Below, piece after piece: positions 9,098 through 17,561 of a DNA stretch of 64,000 bases. The notes under the pieces are model-generated. The model had not been told where the DNA came from. It was given only the letters and a program-made list of their open reading frames with translations, and made no database searches. Source of the stretch: Saccharicrinis sp963677655. Its GTDB lineage: Bacteria; Bacteroidota; Bacteroidia; Bacteroidales; Marinilabiliaceae. The position numbers were made by a program, and so were the translations under genes. The stretch lies in assembly GCA_963677655.1 (NCBI GenBank), contig OY782088.1, one strand, 5' to 3'. Each line of letters starts with the position of its first letter. The stretch's first letter is position 1.

Positions 9098-9128
9098 TTG
9101 ACATAGACCTTGTATCATCGTAACTTTA
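9098..9128 (+). promoter_or_regulatory. Probable promoter of the PNPOx-like gene
   Basis: TTG at 9098-9100, a 20-base spacer, then TAACTTTA at 9121-9128, one base off TAnnTTTG. The spacing is right for the Bacteroidota housekeeping promoter, and the start codon lies 50 bases downstream. Confidence 0.4.
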
Positions 9129-9164
9129 AATTGTTTTTCGGTAGATGTTTTAATATTATTATTT

Positions 9165-9171
9165 GAGGAGG
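9165..9171 (+). promoter_or_regulatory. Strong Shine-Dalgarno that sets the start at 9178
   Basis: GAGGAGG lies 6 bases before ATG 9178. An upstream in-frame TTG at 9163 would place this sequence inside the coding region, so the ATG is preferred. Such strong sites are rare in this window. Confidence 0.7.
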
Positions 9172-9177
9172 TTTGAT

Positions 9178-9615
9178 ATGAAAAAAGAAGAAGTTATAAA
9201 GTTTGCCAATAACAACCCAATATGCTATATGGCAAGCATAGAAAATGACAGGCCTCATGTTAGAATCATGAAGCTTTGGTATGCTGATAGTTCTGGTTTC
9301 TATTTTGAAGCACTTTCTCCCAAAGATCTAAGTAGACAAATTCATAAAAATCCACATGTTGAAATTTGCTTTTACAACAATCCAGCGGATATTACAAGAG
9401 GTCGTGAAATGCGTATTTCAGGTAATATTGAATTTGTACACGATGCTGCAATTATTCATAAAGCAAGAAAAGAACATCAATATTTAGAAGATTTAGGAGA
9501 TCAAGCTAACGAACCTTATGTTGAAGTATTTAAATTAGCTCATGGGGATGCTAAATTATGGGATTTGAAAACTAATATACTATATGAAAATGTAGCAAAT
9601 CACTTGGTGTTCTAA
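9178..9615 (+). CDS. Pyridoxamine 5'-phosphate oxidase-like flavin-binding protein
   Basis: 145 residues from the ATG chosen by its Shine-Dalgarno. The split-barrel pattern is clear: ICYMASIENDRPHVRIMKLWY (~15-35), FYFEALSPKDLSRQIHKNPHVEICFYN (~41-67) and the REMRISGNIEFV strand (~76-87). This is the general stress/PNPOx-like FMN or F420-binding family of ~140-residue dimers. It probably reduces or shields a small molecule using flavin; the substrate is unknown. It is a single gene with its own promoter and terminator. Confidence 0.85.
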   Translation: MKKEEVIKFANNNPICYMASIENDRPHVRIMKLWYADSSGFYFEALSPKDLSRQIHKNPHVEICFYNNPADITRGREMRISGNIEFVHDAAIIHKARKEHQYLEDLGDQANEPYVEVFKLAHGDAKLWDLKTNILYENVANHLVF

Positions 9616-9662
9616 ATATTTAGAATTTGGTTTATAAATGGGTGTTATTTCTGTGTAATCAT

Positions 9663-9697
9663 AAGGCTACCTCTTGGCGCAAAGAGATAGCCTTTTT
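9663..9697 (+). terminator. Rho-independent terminator after the PNPOx-like gene
   Basis: AAGGCTA (9663-9669) and TAGCCTT (9688-9694) enclose a second CTCTT/AAGAG pairing, followed by a T run. Confidence 0.85.
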
Positions 9698-9761
9698 ATA
9701 ACTTCTTTCATTGACAACATAAAAATTAATAATTCATTTAAACTTATACCAATTCAACCTC

Positions 9762-11009
9762 CTACTTATTATTAAGTAATGCTTTAACTCCAAATATAAA
9801 ACCTCCTGTTAATAAAAGATTTAACGCCAAAGAAAGCATAGAAACTGTAATGATAATTCCACCAATACCATATGACATTGAAATAATCAAAACACCTGCA
9901 CCTACTTCTCCCCTGGGGAACATGGCTAATGCCACTGCTAATCTATCTTTCCAGGATGCTTCAGTTCTATATACAAAAGCAGGAACAATTTTACCTATGT
10001 TACTTAAAAGCGTAATAAAAAATACATGAAATAGTACCGTCGTCAAATCAAAAGATTCCTTAATATTTCCTTTAAAAATTGGTTTATCAACTCCAGATAA
10101 ATAAGAACCAATAATATCTTTAACAATTTGATGTGTTCTAAAATACTCTGAAATTCCTTCGAGTAAGGGCATTGAAAGTCCAACTAAAACCATAAATATC
10201 GCAGAAATAATAAAGGATACCTTTCGTTCATTTTTAAGCTCTAGAATATCTCCCATCACCCCATCCTCATGTTTCACCTTGTTATGTTTTTTTGATATAA
10301 TGGTTCCTAATACAAAAGCAGGTAAAAGCACTTCGATATGTACACTTACTGTTTCGTCAATGGTTTTACTGGCAAAATAAAAAAACTCAGCTGCCAATGT
10401 TATTATGATGGCATAAGTTAGAACATTGTTCCATCGTATGGACAACTTGATTTTATCCATAAAAAACCATGCTATTCCAAGTAAAATAAGCATGATAAGT
10501 AAAACAATTACCAACTGGAATTTAAAACCGATAACTAACATTTGTAAAGGCACCATTAATATAACCGTATCCAAATCATCAAATATGGCCAAATTACGCG
10601 TCTTTTTAAACATCCATGTCGTTGCCAAGCCTGCTGCCGCCAGCATAGAAAATAAAACACCTGCAGAGGTTGGTGCGGCAAACCTTGCAGCCAATAAAGA
10701 CTCAACCCATGTTTGACCTGATTGTACCTCTGTAGGAATTAAAACAAAAACAAAATAAAAGGCAACAAATATCCATGGTAACGTTGCAGAAGTAAAAGCA
10801 ATTAAATAATCATACCCATATTCTTTTAAACTATCTTTTTTTATTTCAAATTCATATCCAACATGAATCATAATAAATGCCAGACAAACCATTGTGCCCA
10901 GTTTAATAAAATGACTTAAATGGCCATAACTATCAATTAATAAAGGTAAGGCTTGCGATAAAAGTAAGCCCATAAGTAATAATAAAGATAATATGTATAC
11001 CTTTTTCAT
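9762..11009 (-). CDS. Cation:proton antiporter, CPA2-like
   Basis: 415 residues with 11-13 membrane segments starting at the N-terminus. The sequence FDDLDTVILMVPLQ (~152-165) holds adjacent acidic residues at the position of the ion-binding Asp in cation/proton antiporters, and MFPRGEVGAGVL (~372-383) matches the conserved RGEVGA-type motif of the CPA group. It would exchange Na+ or K+ for protons across the inner membrane. It lies 27 bases downstream of the universal stress protein gene on the same strand, so the two form an operon; the stress protein probably binds or regulates it. The ion specificity is not readable. Confidence 0.8.
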   Translation of the reverse strand: MKKVYILSLLLLMGLLLSQALPLLIDSYGHLSHFIKLGTMVCLAFIMIHVGYEFEIKKDSLKEYGYDYLIAFTSATLPWIFVAFYFVFVLIPTEVQSGQTWVESLLAARFAAPTSAGVLFSMLAAAGLATTWMFKKTRNLAIFDDLDTVILMVPLQMLVIGFKFQLVIVLLIMLILLGIAWFFMDKIKLSIRWNNVLTYAIIITLAAEFFYFASKTIDETVSVHIEVLLPAFVLGTIISKKHNKVKHEDGVMGDILELKNERKVSFIISAIFMVLVGLSMPLLEGISEYFRTHQIVKDIIGSYLSGVDKPIFKGNIKESFDLTTVLFHVFFITLLSNIGKIVPAFVYRTEASWKDRLAVALAMFPRGEVGAGVLIISMSYGIGGIIITVSMLSLALNLLLTGGFIFGVKALLNNK

Positions 11010-11036
11010 AGAATCAATATTACATTGTAAAACAAT

Positions 11037-12176
11037 CTATTTCAATCGTTTCCTTATTTCTTTTTCAACATCTTTATCCCATAAGCGACTCACTATTTCA
11101 TCCATTTTTTGGCTATAAATTTCGGCTTGTTCTTCATTACCTACCTTTTTATATAACTTAGACAATGCATTTAAAGTTGGAAAGTGTAAATCGTTAATTT
11201 GCAAACAGTTATTTAATTTATCTATTGCCTCATCCAACAGACCTTCTGTTTCAAGTTTTAAAGCATCTGCATATAGTTTTTCAATTCCAGAAATATCAGA
11301 ATCAATTTTGAAATTGATGATACTTTCTGATTTAGTAACAACAATGGAACACGGCAAATTCCTGACCATCAATTCCGTTACACTTCCTAACAACATTCTT
11401 TGAAAGAAGGTTTTACCAGTAGCACCAATAAACAATAAACGAATATTATTCAATAAGATAAATTCACTAACCTGCTTATATATTTTTCCTTTTAAGATGA
11501 CAGATTCAAATTCAATATCGGCAAAATTAAACCGGGTTAAAAACTCATTAAACCGATCTTTATTATCATGCTCCAAACGAGCATTTTCCTCTTCGTAATT
11601 AACATTAAATCGAGGAGAATAATACTGTTCCAAAGGCTCTACAACATTAACAATATAAAGTTTAGATTTAAAATGACGAGCCATTCTTATTGCATTGTGC
11701 AAGGCTCTTTCCGAAGCATCAGAATAATCAACAGAACAAACAATATCACCCGGAAATTCTTTTCCTTCGCTATCCACTACCCAAATTGGTTTTTGACATT
11801 TTCTGACTAGTTTTTCAACAACAACGCCTACTTTATGATCTTCATCTGCAGGTGAAAACTTTTCGGGAACTAATATCAGGTTTACATCTTCTTTTTCAGA
11901 TATAGTAATTACTTGTTCCAATACACTTCCATAAACTAATTTTTGTTCAACACTAATACCTGTCCTTTGCAGATCAGATTCAATTTCATCTAAACTTTTC
12001 TCAACATAATTAGTAATCATGGCATTTACTGATGATTTTTGCGCGTCAGCAGGCAATACCCCCATAAGTATTAGATTTGAATTGAATTTTTTTGCCAATT
12101 CTTTAGCCACCTTTATCTGAACATGACTAGTTTCATTTACGTTTATTGCAACCAATATTTTTTCTAATAACTTCAT
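11037..12176 (-). CDS. Tandem universal stress protein (UspA x2) with TPR tail
   Basis: 379 residues. Two UspA-like domains are visible, ~1-140 (opening KILVAINVNETSH, closing with KPIWVVDS) and ~148-283 (opening DIVCSVDYSDASERALHNA, closing IGATGKTFFQRMLLGSVTELMVRNLPCSIVV). The second keeps the G-x2-G-x9-G-S ATP-binding pattern. A C-terminal helical tail (~300-370: GLLDEAIDKLNNCLQIN, NALSKLYKKVGNEEQAEIY) looks like two TPR units. It is the first gene of a two-gene operon with the antiporter, suggesting a nucleotide-sensing cytosolic partner. The TPR tail is an uncommon addition to a UspA tandem. Confidence 0.85.
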   Translation of the reverse strand: MKLLEKILVAINVNETSHVQIKVAKELAKKFNSNLILMGVLPADAQKSSVNAMITNYVEKSLDEIESDLQRTGISVEQKLVYGSVLEQVITISEKEDVNLILVPEKFSPADEDHKVGVVVEKLVRKCQKPIWVVDSEGKEFPGDIVCSVDYSDASERALHNAIRMARHFKSKLYIVNVVEPLEQYYSPRFNVNYEEENARLEHDNKDRFNEFLTRFNFADIEFESVILKGKIYKQVSEFILLNNIRLLFIGATGKTFFQRMLLGSVTELMVRNLPCSIVVTKSESIINFKIDSDISGIEKLYADALKLETEGLLDEAIDKLNNCLQINDLHFPTLNALSKLYKKVGNEEQAEIYSQKMDEIVSRLWDKDVEKEIRKRLK

Positions 12177-12421
12177 ATCCCCTTATTTTTAATCACTGTA
12201 AACCATTAGTTTCCTCCTAACAATTTACAAGAATATTTTGTTTTTTGAAAGTTGTCTCAATTCTTCTATATAAATACAACACTCCCAATAATTCTCGTTA
12301 AAATCAAATTTTCAAGACATATAAAAAAGCTTCATGATGTGCTTATCAAATATTCGTACATTTCATTAAACAAAAAGAACTCTTTGCCGTTACTACCTAT
12401 TAATACCTTATTAGAATTAAA

Positions 12422-13216
12422 ATGCAAAAAACAGAATTCAAAATATCTAAAATGGATTGCCCTTCAGAGGAGAATCTAATAAGAATGAAACTAAATGAAA
12501 TTGTAGGTATTAAGAAACTTGACTTTGATATTCCCAATAGATATTTAACTGTATATCATAATGATCAATTAGATAAAATAAACAATGCTATTGAATCATT
12601 AAATTTAGGAGGCCAAAAGGTTTCAACTGAAGAAATCGAAAATATAGATATTGAGGAGAATATGAATCAAAGAAGAGTTCTTTGGTATGTTCTTATTATA
12701 AACTTTCTGTTTTTTATCATTGAATTATCTTCAGGAATATTATCAAGATCAATGGGTTTGGTTGCAGATAGTCTGGATATGCTTGCTGACTCATTTGTTT
12801 ATGCTTTAAGTCTTATAGCTGTTGGTGGCACTTTAATTAAGAAAAAAAGAGTAGCATCATTAGCGGGCTATTTTCAAATCACACTTGCATTACTTGGATT
12901 TATTGAAGTAGTACGAAGATTTACAGGAACAGAAAAATTCCCTGATTTTAATACCATGATTCTGGTTTCAGTTTTTGCTCTTATAGCAAATGGTATATGT
13001 CTTTATTTACTTCAAAAATCAAAAAGTAAACATGAAGCTCATATGAAGGCCAGTATGATTTTTACTTCAAATGATGTCATTATTAACCTTGGCGTAATCT
13101 TAGCCGGAATTTTAGTGAAGCTACTTAATTCAAACATTCCTGATTTGGCCGTTGGAACCATTGTATTTTTAATTGTAATACAAGGAGCCAGAAGAATATT
13201 AAATCTTGCAAAATAG
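12422..13216 (+). CDS. CDF-type cation transporter with N-terminal HMA-like domain
   Basis: 264 residues. Residues 1-70 resemble a heavy-metal-associated fold (KTEFKISKMDCPSEENLIRMKL), but the motif is MDCPSEE with one Cys instead of CxxC. Residues ~82-262 hold about six hydrophobic helices; helix 2 carries LVADSLDMLADS, matching the Asp pair of cation diffusion facilitator metal sites, and helix 5 carries FTSNDVIINLGVI. The usual cytoplasmic C-terminal domain is missing, as the protein ends right after the last helix (GARRILNLAK). It probably exports a divalent metal such as Zn or Co from the cytosol. A longer upstream frame from 12252 overlaps the start and was rejected. Confidence 0.8.
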   Translation: MQKTEFKISKMDCPSEENLIRMKLNEIVGIKKLDFDIPNRYLTVYHNDQLDKINNAIESLNLGGQKVSTEEIENIDIEENMNQRRVLWYVLIINFLFFIIELSSGILSRSMGLVADSLDMLADSFVYALSLIAVGGTLIKKKRVASLAGYFQITLALLGFIEVVRRFTGTEKFPDFNTMILVSVFALIANGICLYLLQKSKSKHEAHMKASMIFTSNDVIINLGVILAGILVKLLNSNIPDLAVGTIVFLIVIQGARRILNLAK

Positions 13217-13260
13217 CATAAACACTTTCTTTTAATAAGACTTTTAGACATATAGTTATT

Positions 13261-13312
13261 TCCCATTTCGTACAAATGACACCCTATTTTGTACAAAAGG
13301 CATCCTATTTTG
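13261..13312. promoter_or_regulatory. Tandem 21-bp direct repeats upstream of the pectin operon
   Basis: Two adjacent 21-base copies (13271-13291 and 13292-13312) match at 18 of 21 positions, each containing CCTATTTTG preceded by TACAAA. A partial third copy of the core (CCCATTTCG) lies just before at 13262-13270. Spacing of two helical turns between identical half sites fits binding of an activator to one DNA face. It lies about 150 bases before the PL10 start; the regulator is not in the window. Confidence 0.5.
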
Positions 13313-13460
13313 TCTTAGAATATTGATGTAATTTCACATTAAAGTCCTCATATTTAACTTACAAAAAGGATTTCAAACTATTATTTTCATTATAAAACTC
13401 ACAATAGTCTGTTTTATTTTCCTTATAATAATCAGTGGTTGAATTACAAATAAAATCTAT

Positions 13461-14831
13461 ATGAACAAAAAGTTTAATCTTCTATTTGTGCTTGTATTGT
13501 TTGCTTGTATAGCAAATGGAAGCAACTTAAAAAAACAAGCAGAATCATCCTTAACAAAAGGCATTACCTTTTTTCATACTTTGAATACTCATGGTGGATA
13601 CGTTTATTATGTGACTCCGGACTTATCCTTAAGGTGGGGAGAAGGCCCCAAAGACACAGAAACAATAGAAGTACAACCTCCGGGAACACCTGCAGTAGGT
13701 ATGTCGTTTCTAAAAGCATACCAGGTTACAGGAAATAAAGAATTTTTACAAGACGCAAAAGAGGCTGCTTATGCTTTAATTGAAGGTCAAAATAAATACG
13801 GTGGATGGGATCACACAATTGATTTTAAGCATTTAGATTCAGATCATGTTAGCTTTGACGATAACCAAAGTCAATCGGCTGTAAGTTTTTTAATAGCTAT
13901 CGACCAAGAGATTGATGATGATAAAATCTCACAAGCCTCTCAACGTGCAATTGATATGATGATGACAACACAACTAAGTAATGGAGGTTGGCCACATTAC
14001 TATCCTGCACAAGGTAATTATCATGATTATGCAACATTTAACGATGGAGGAATAAATGATTGCATCAGAGTTATGATTGAAGCCTACCAAGCATATAATG
14101 ACAATCCAAATATTGAAAAAAGCTTACGTAAAGTTGCACGCTTTTTAAACATTTCACAATTACCACCTCCTCAACCTGGTTGGGCACAACAATACAACGA
14201 GTTTTTACAACCTGCATGGGCGCGCACATTTGAGCCACCGGCTATTTGTCCAGCTGTTACAGTAAAGAATATATTTTCATTAATAGATTTATATCTCGTT
14301 CTACATGATGAAACAATTTTAGAACCTATTCCGGATGCATTAAGATATCTTCCTGAAATTAAAATGGAAAACGGTAAATGGGCACGTTTTGTAGAGCTTG
14401 GAACCAATAAACCTTTGTATTACGACCGACAAAGAATCCGTGTTGACAAACTTGATGATTTACATCCGGAAAGACGTAAAGGTTATGCCTATGAAATAAA
14501 TATAGATCATACTCTTGAAGCAGCATCAAAACGATATCGAAAAGCTTTAGATCTTGGATATGAAGCATTGTGGAAAGAAGAACATCCTTCTTTAACTAAA
14601 GAACAAATCAAAGAGCGTATTAATAAAATAACTCCAATGGTAAAAGAAATCATTGAATCCCAAGATTCAACAGGAGCATGGATTTCAAAAAATAATAAAT
14701 TCAAAAAGACAATGCCAAAAGGAGAACGTTGGAATAATCAGTATGAATTTATGGATCGAATTAGCAGTAGAGTTTTCAATCGAAATATTGCTATTCTTTG
14801 CGAGTATATCGAGTTAAACAACCAACTATAA
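13461..14831 (+). CDS. Secreted pectate lyase, polysaccharide lyase family 10
   Basis: 456 residues. A signal peptide ends near residue 20. Features of the PL10 (Pec_lyase) family are seen in order: GTPAVGMSFLKAYQVTG (~75-91), GGWDHTIDF (~114-122), GGWPHYYPAQ (~175-184), ATFNDGG (~191-197), and GWAQQYN followed by PAWARTFEPPAIC (~240-265). PL10 enzymes cleave polygalacturonate by beta-elimination using an Arg base. Residues 300-456 are longer than the minimal catalytic core. It is probably periplasmic. It is followed 16 bases later by a GH43 gene, forming a two-gene pectin unit behind tandem repeats that look like an activator site. No SusC/SusD pair is adjacent. Confidence 0.82.
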   Translation: MNKKFNLLFVLVLFACIANGSNLKKQAESSLTKGITFFHTLNTHGGYVYYVTPDLSLRWGEGPKDTETIEVQPPGTPAVGMSFLKAYQVTGNKEFLQDAKEAAYALIEGQNKYGGWDHTIDFKHLDSDHVSFDDNQSQSAVSFLIAIDQEIDDDKISQASQRAIDMMMTTQLSNGGWPHYYPAQGNYHDYATFNDGGINDCIRVMIEAYQAYNDNPNIEKSLRKVARFLNISQLPPPQPGWAQQYNEFLQPAWARTFEPPAICPAVTVKNIFSLIDLYLVLHDETILEPIPDALRYLPEIKMENGKWARFVELGTNKPLYYDRQRIRVDKLDDLHPERRKGYAYEINIDHTLEAASKRYRKALDLGYEALWKEEHPSLTKEQIKERINKITPMVKEIIESQDSTGAWISKNNKFKKTMPKGERWNNQYEFMDRISSRVFNRNIAILCEYIELNNQL

Positions 14832-14847
14832 AAACCATTCTAACATT

Positions 14848-15807
14848 ATGAATAAATTAATAAAACATTGTTTAATTGGAATATTAACCTTATTTACTTC
14901 AACTTATTGTTTCAGCCAAAATCCTTTAAATTTTAATAGTAAAATCCGCACTGCAGATCCATCAGGACATGTTTGGAAAGATGGTAAAATGTATTTGTAT
15001 ACTTCACATGACGAAGAGTGTCAGGAAGATTTCTATATGAAAGATTGGCATGTATTTTCTTCTGAAGATTTGATTCATTGGGAAGATCATGGAGCTTGTT
15101 TATCTGTTGATGATCTATCGTGGGCTAATAATTATGCGTGGGCTCCGGATTGTGCATATAAAAATGGCAAATACTATTTCTGTTTTCCTGCAGGGACAGG
15201 TATGAAAGACAGAGTTAACCCTAAAAACAGTAACAAATGGATGGGTATCGGAATTGCAGAAAGTGACTCCCCTACGGGACCTTTCATCGATAAAATTGGT
15301 AAACCATTATGGACTAAACCATATTCAAATGATCCTTGTCTTTTTGTTGATGATGATAACAAAGCTTATATCTATTTTCATGGTTCTGGAGGTAAAGATT
15401 TTATGGTAGCAGAAATGGCTGATGATATGCGTAGCATAAAAGGTGATTTTTATAAAATGGACATGGGAGGTTATACTCCGAAAATGGAAGGACCTTGGAT
15501 TTTTAAACGTAATGGGTATTACTATTTCACCATGCCTGAGCACAACAGAGTACTAACTTATTACATGAGTAAATCCCCTAAAGGCCCTTGGGAATACAAA
15601 GAGTCTTTTATGGAACAGGAAAGTGAAAACAATAACCACCATTCTATTGTGGAATTTAAAGGAAAATGGATTTTATTCTATCACAGATGGCTAAACATTG
15701 ATTCTGATTGCGGCAAACAAAGACATTGCTGTGCAGAATACATTAATTTTAATGAGGATGGAACCATAAAAACTGTAAAAAGAACAGAAAAAGGTCTTGC
15801 TAAATAA
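14848..15807 (+). CDS. Secreted glycoside hydrolase family 43 enzyme
   Basis: 319 residues with a signal peptide ending near residue 24 (FSQ). Five-bladed propeller motifs of GH43 are visible: the catalytic base in RTADPSGHVW (Asp37), the pKa-tuning Asp in NDPCLFVDDD (Asp162), and the acid in KMEGPWIFK (Glu214); also WAPDCAYKNGKYY (blade 2) and HHSIVEFKGKWILFYHR near the end. GH43 enzymes remove arabinose, xylose or galactose side chains. Beside a pectate lyase, arabinan or galactan side chains of pectin are the likely target; this is inferred from context. It ends the operon at a terminator. Confidence 0.85.
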   Translation: MNKLIKHCLIGILTLFTSTYCFSQNPLNFNSKIRTADPSGHVWKDGKMYLYTSHDEECQEDFYMKDWHVFSSEDLIHWEDHGACLSVDDLSWANNYAWAPDCAYKNGKYYFCFPAGTGMKDRVNPKNSNKWMGIGIAESDSPTGPFIDKIGKPLWTKPYSNDPCLFVDDDNKAYIYFHGSGGKDFMVAEMADDMRSIKGDFYKMDMGGYTPKMEGPWIFKRNGYYYFTMPEHNRVLTYYMSKSPKGPWEYKESFMEQESENNNHHSIVEFKGKWILFYHRWLNIDSDCGKQRHCCAEYINFNEDGTIKTVKRTEKGLAK

Positions 15808-15843
15808 GCTATTATCTAAAAATTAAGTACTTTTAAAATTATA

Positions 15844-15890
15844 CGACAATGGTATTGAAATCATTTTCATCCATTGTCGCTTTTATTTTA
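15844..15890 (+). terminator. Rho-independent terminator after the GH43 gene
   Basis: CGACAATGG (15844-15852) and CCATTGTCG (15871-15879) pair perfectly and are followed by CTTTTATTTT. The ATG at 15849, which would lengthen the next gene, lies inside the left arm; the terminator therefore supports the later start at 15912. Confidence 0.8.
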
Positions 15891-15911
15891 CAACATATAA
15901 ACCTAATTCTA

Positions 15912-17504
15912 ATGAGTAAGAAAACCAAGTTCCCTTATTTTGGGAATTTAAAAGATGAGTATTTTAATTTCGAATTAATCGAAAAATATTTCCGTAATAA
16001 GGATCATTCTGATGCATTCCAGGTTATTTCTGACAAAACCTGTAAAGACTTAGATTTTCAGGAGGTATTTATGTTTCTTGATCGCACTAATTCAAAAATT
16101 GGACAACAATTCTTATATAATCAACTAAGAACTATTCCCAATAATTCATCCAATAACAAACAATCGGAAAATATTATTCACCAGTTTTTAAGCAATAATG
16201 ATCTTCGTATAACAACTCAAAAACAACTTAAAAGATTACAAAAAGAAGAAGCATATTATATTTCTTCACTATTTCAGGAAGAACATTTAAAACCTCCAAA
16301 ATGGTATTTCATAGTTCCTATACTCTCTTTTACTATTTTACTTTCCCTTTTATTATTACCTTTTAATACCAAACTCATCTTTATTATCCTGGGAACTTTC
16401 ATTATTAATCTTGCAATACATTTTTGGAATAAAAAGAATATTAGCGAATATGCCGGTTCAATACCTCAATTATTAAAACTAAAAAATATCGCTTTTCAAT
16501 TACAAAAGGATAAAAACTTTAAAGTTCTTAATCCTCATTTATTAGATTCAATAAGAACTATAAATCAAATCAGAAATCGAATGTCTTTCTTTCAACTCGA
16601 AGCTAAAATTCAAGGTGATCTGGAAGCCTTATTCTGGTCGGTATTAGAAATATTTAAAATTCTATTTTTATTAGAACCACTATTATTATTTGGTGTACTG
16701 AAACAACTTAATAATAAGAGAAATGCTATCGAAGAGGTTTATACTTTTGTAGGACAAATTGATACATTATATTCTATTGCTTCTTTAAGAGAAGGTACGG
16801 ACAGTTATTGTACACCAGAAATTAACGATCGTAAATTACTAGTAAAAAACATTTATCATCCATTGATAAATAACTGTATTACAAATTCAATTAATATATC
16901 AAATAAATCTATACTTCTAACAGGTTCTAACATGTCTGGAAAGACCTCTTTTATACGATCTGTTGGAATCAACATCATAACCGGATTAACAATAAACACT
17001 TGTTTTGCCGAATCAATGACTATTCATAAATGCAAAATTCATTCTGCAATACGAATTAGTGACGATCTTTTTAATGATAAAAGCTATTATTTCGAAGAGG
17101 TATCTACAATTAAAAAGATGATTGAATGTAGTTCATCTGAAGCACCAAATATCTTTTTGCTCGATGAAATTTTTAAGGGAACCAACACCGTTGAAAGGAT
17201 AGCTGGTGGCAAAGCAATATTATCATCTCTATCAAAAAATAACAATATCGTTTTTGTATCAACTCATGATATTGAATTAACTGAATTATTAAATCAAGAA
17301 TATGACCTCTACCATTTTAGTGAAGTTGTAACAAACAATAATGTTGACTTTGATTACAAACTCAAAGAAGGACAATTAAGAACAAGAAATGCAATCAGAA
17401 TTTTACAATTAAATAATTTCCCTGAAAACATTATTAATGAAGCTATTGACATTGCAGAAAAACTTGATGGCCATAAAGAATACATTCTTCAATCAGTGAA
17501 TTAA
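15912..17504 (+). CDS. Membrane-anchored MutS-like ATPase
   Basis: 530 residues from the ATG at 15912; the earlier ATG at 15849 sits inside the preceding terminator. Two hydrophobic segments lie near 155-200. The C-terminal domain is a MutS-family ATPase: Walker A in LLTGSNMSGKTSF, then SDDLFNDKSYYFEEVSTIKKM, and Walker B NIFLLDEIFKGTNTVERIAGG, then FVSTHDIELTEL. The N-terminal mismatch-recognition domain and the Smr domain of MutS2 are absent. This membrane MutS-like group is common in Bacteroidota and is not known to act in mismatch repair. The function is unknown; a dimeric clamp ATPase at the inner membrane is inferred. Confidence 0.82.
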   Translation: MSKKTKFPYFGNLKDEYFNFELIEKYFRNKDHSDAFQVISDKTCKDLDFQEVFMFLDRTNSKIGQQFLYNQLRTIPNNSSNNKQSENIIHQFLSNNDLRITTQKQLKRLQKEEAYYISSLFQEEHLKPPKWYFIVPILSFTILLSLLLLPFNTKLIFIILGTFIINLAIHFWNKKNISEYAGSIPQLLKLKNIAFQLQKDKNFKVLNPHLLDSIRTINQIRNRMSFFQLEAKIQGDLEALFWSVLEIFKILFLLEPLLLFGVLKQLNNKRNAIEEVYTFVGQIDTLYSIASLREGTDSYCTPEINDRKLLVKNIYHPLINNCITNSINISNKSILLTGSNMSGKTSFIRSVGINIITGLTINTCFAESMTIHKCKIHSAIRISDDLFNDKSYYFEEVSTIKKMIECSSSEAPNIFLLDEIFKGTNTVERIAGGKAILSSLSKNNNIVFVSTHDIELTELLNQEYDLYHFSEVVTNNNVDFDYKLKEGQLRTRNAIRILQLNNFPENIINEAIDIAEKLDGHKEYILQSVN

Positions 17505-17561
17505 TCTATACAAATCATTTTATTATCTAACTTAGAATAGATTTACTAACCTTAAGGTTCT

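Noticed and set aside
9163..9177. TTG start for the PNPOx-like gene
   Set aside because: It would put the strong Shine-Dalgarno inside the coding sequence; ATG 9178 fits better.
12252..12479. 75-codon ORF overlapping the CDF gene start
   Set aside because: It overlaps the real start in another frame, and its product has no recognisable pattern.
15849..15911. Longer start for the MutS-like gene at ATG 15849
   Set aside because: This ATG lies inside the terminator stem of the preceding gene.
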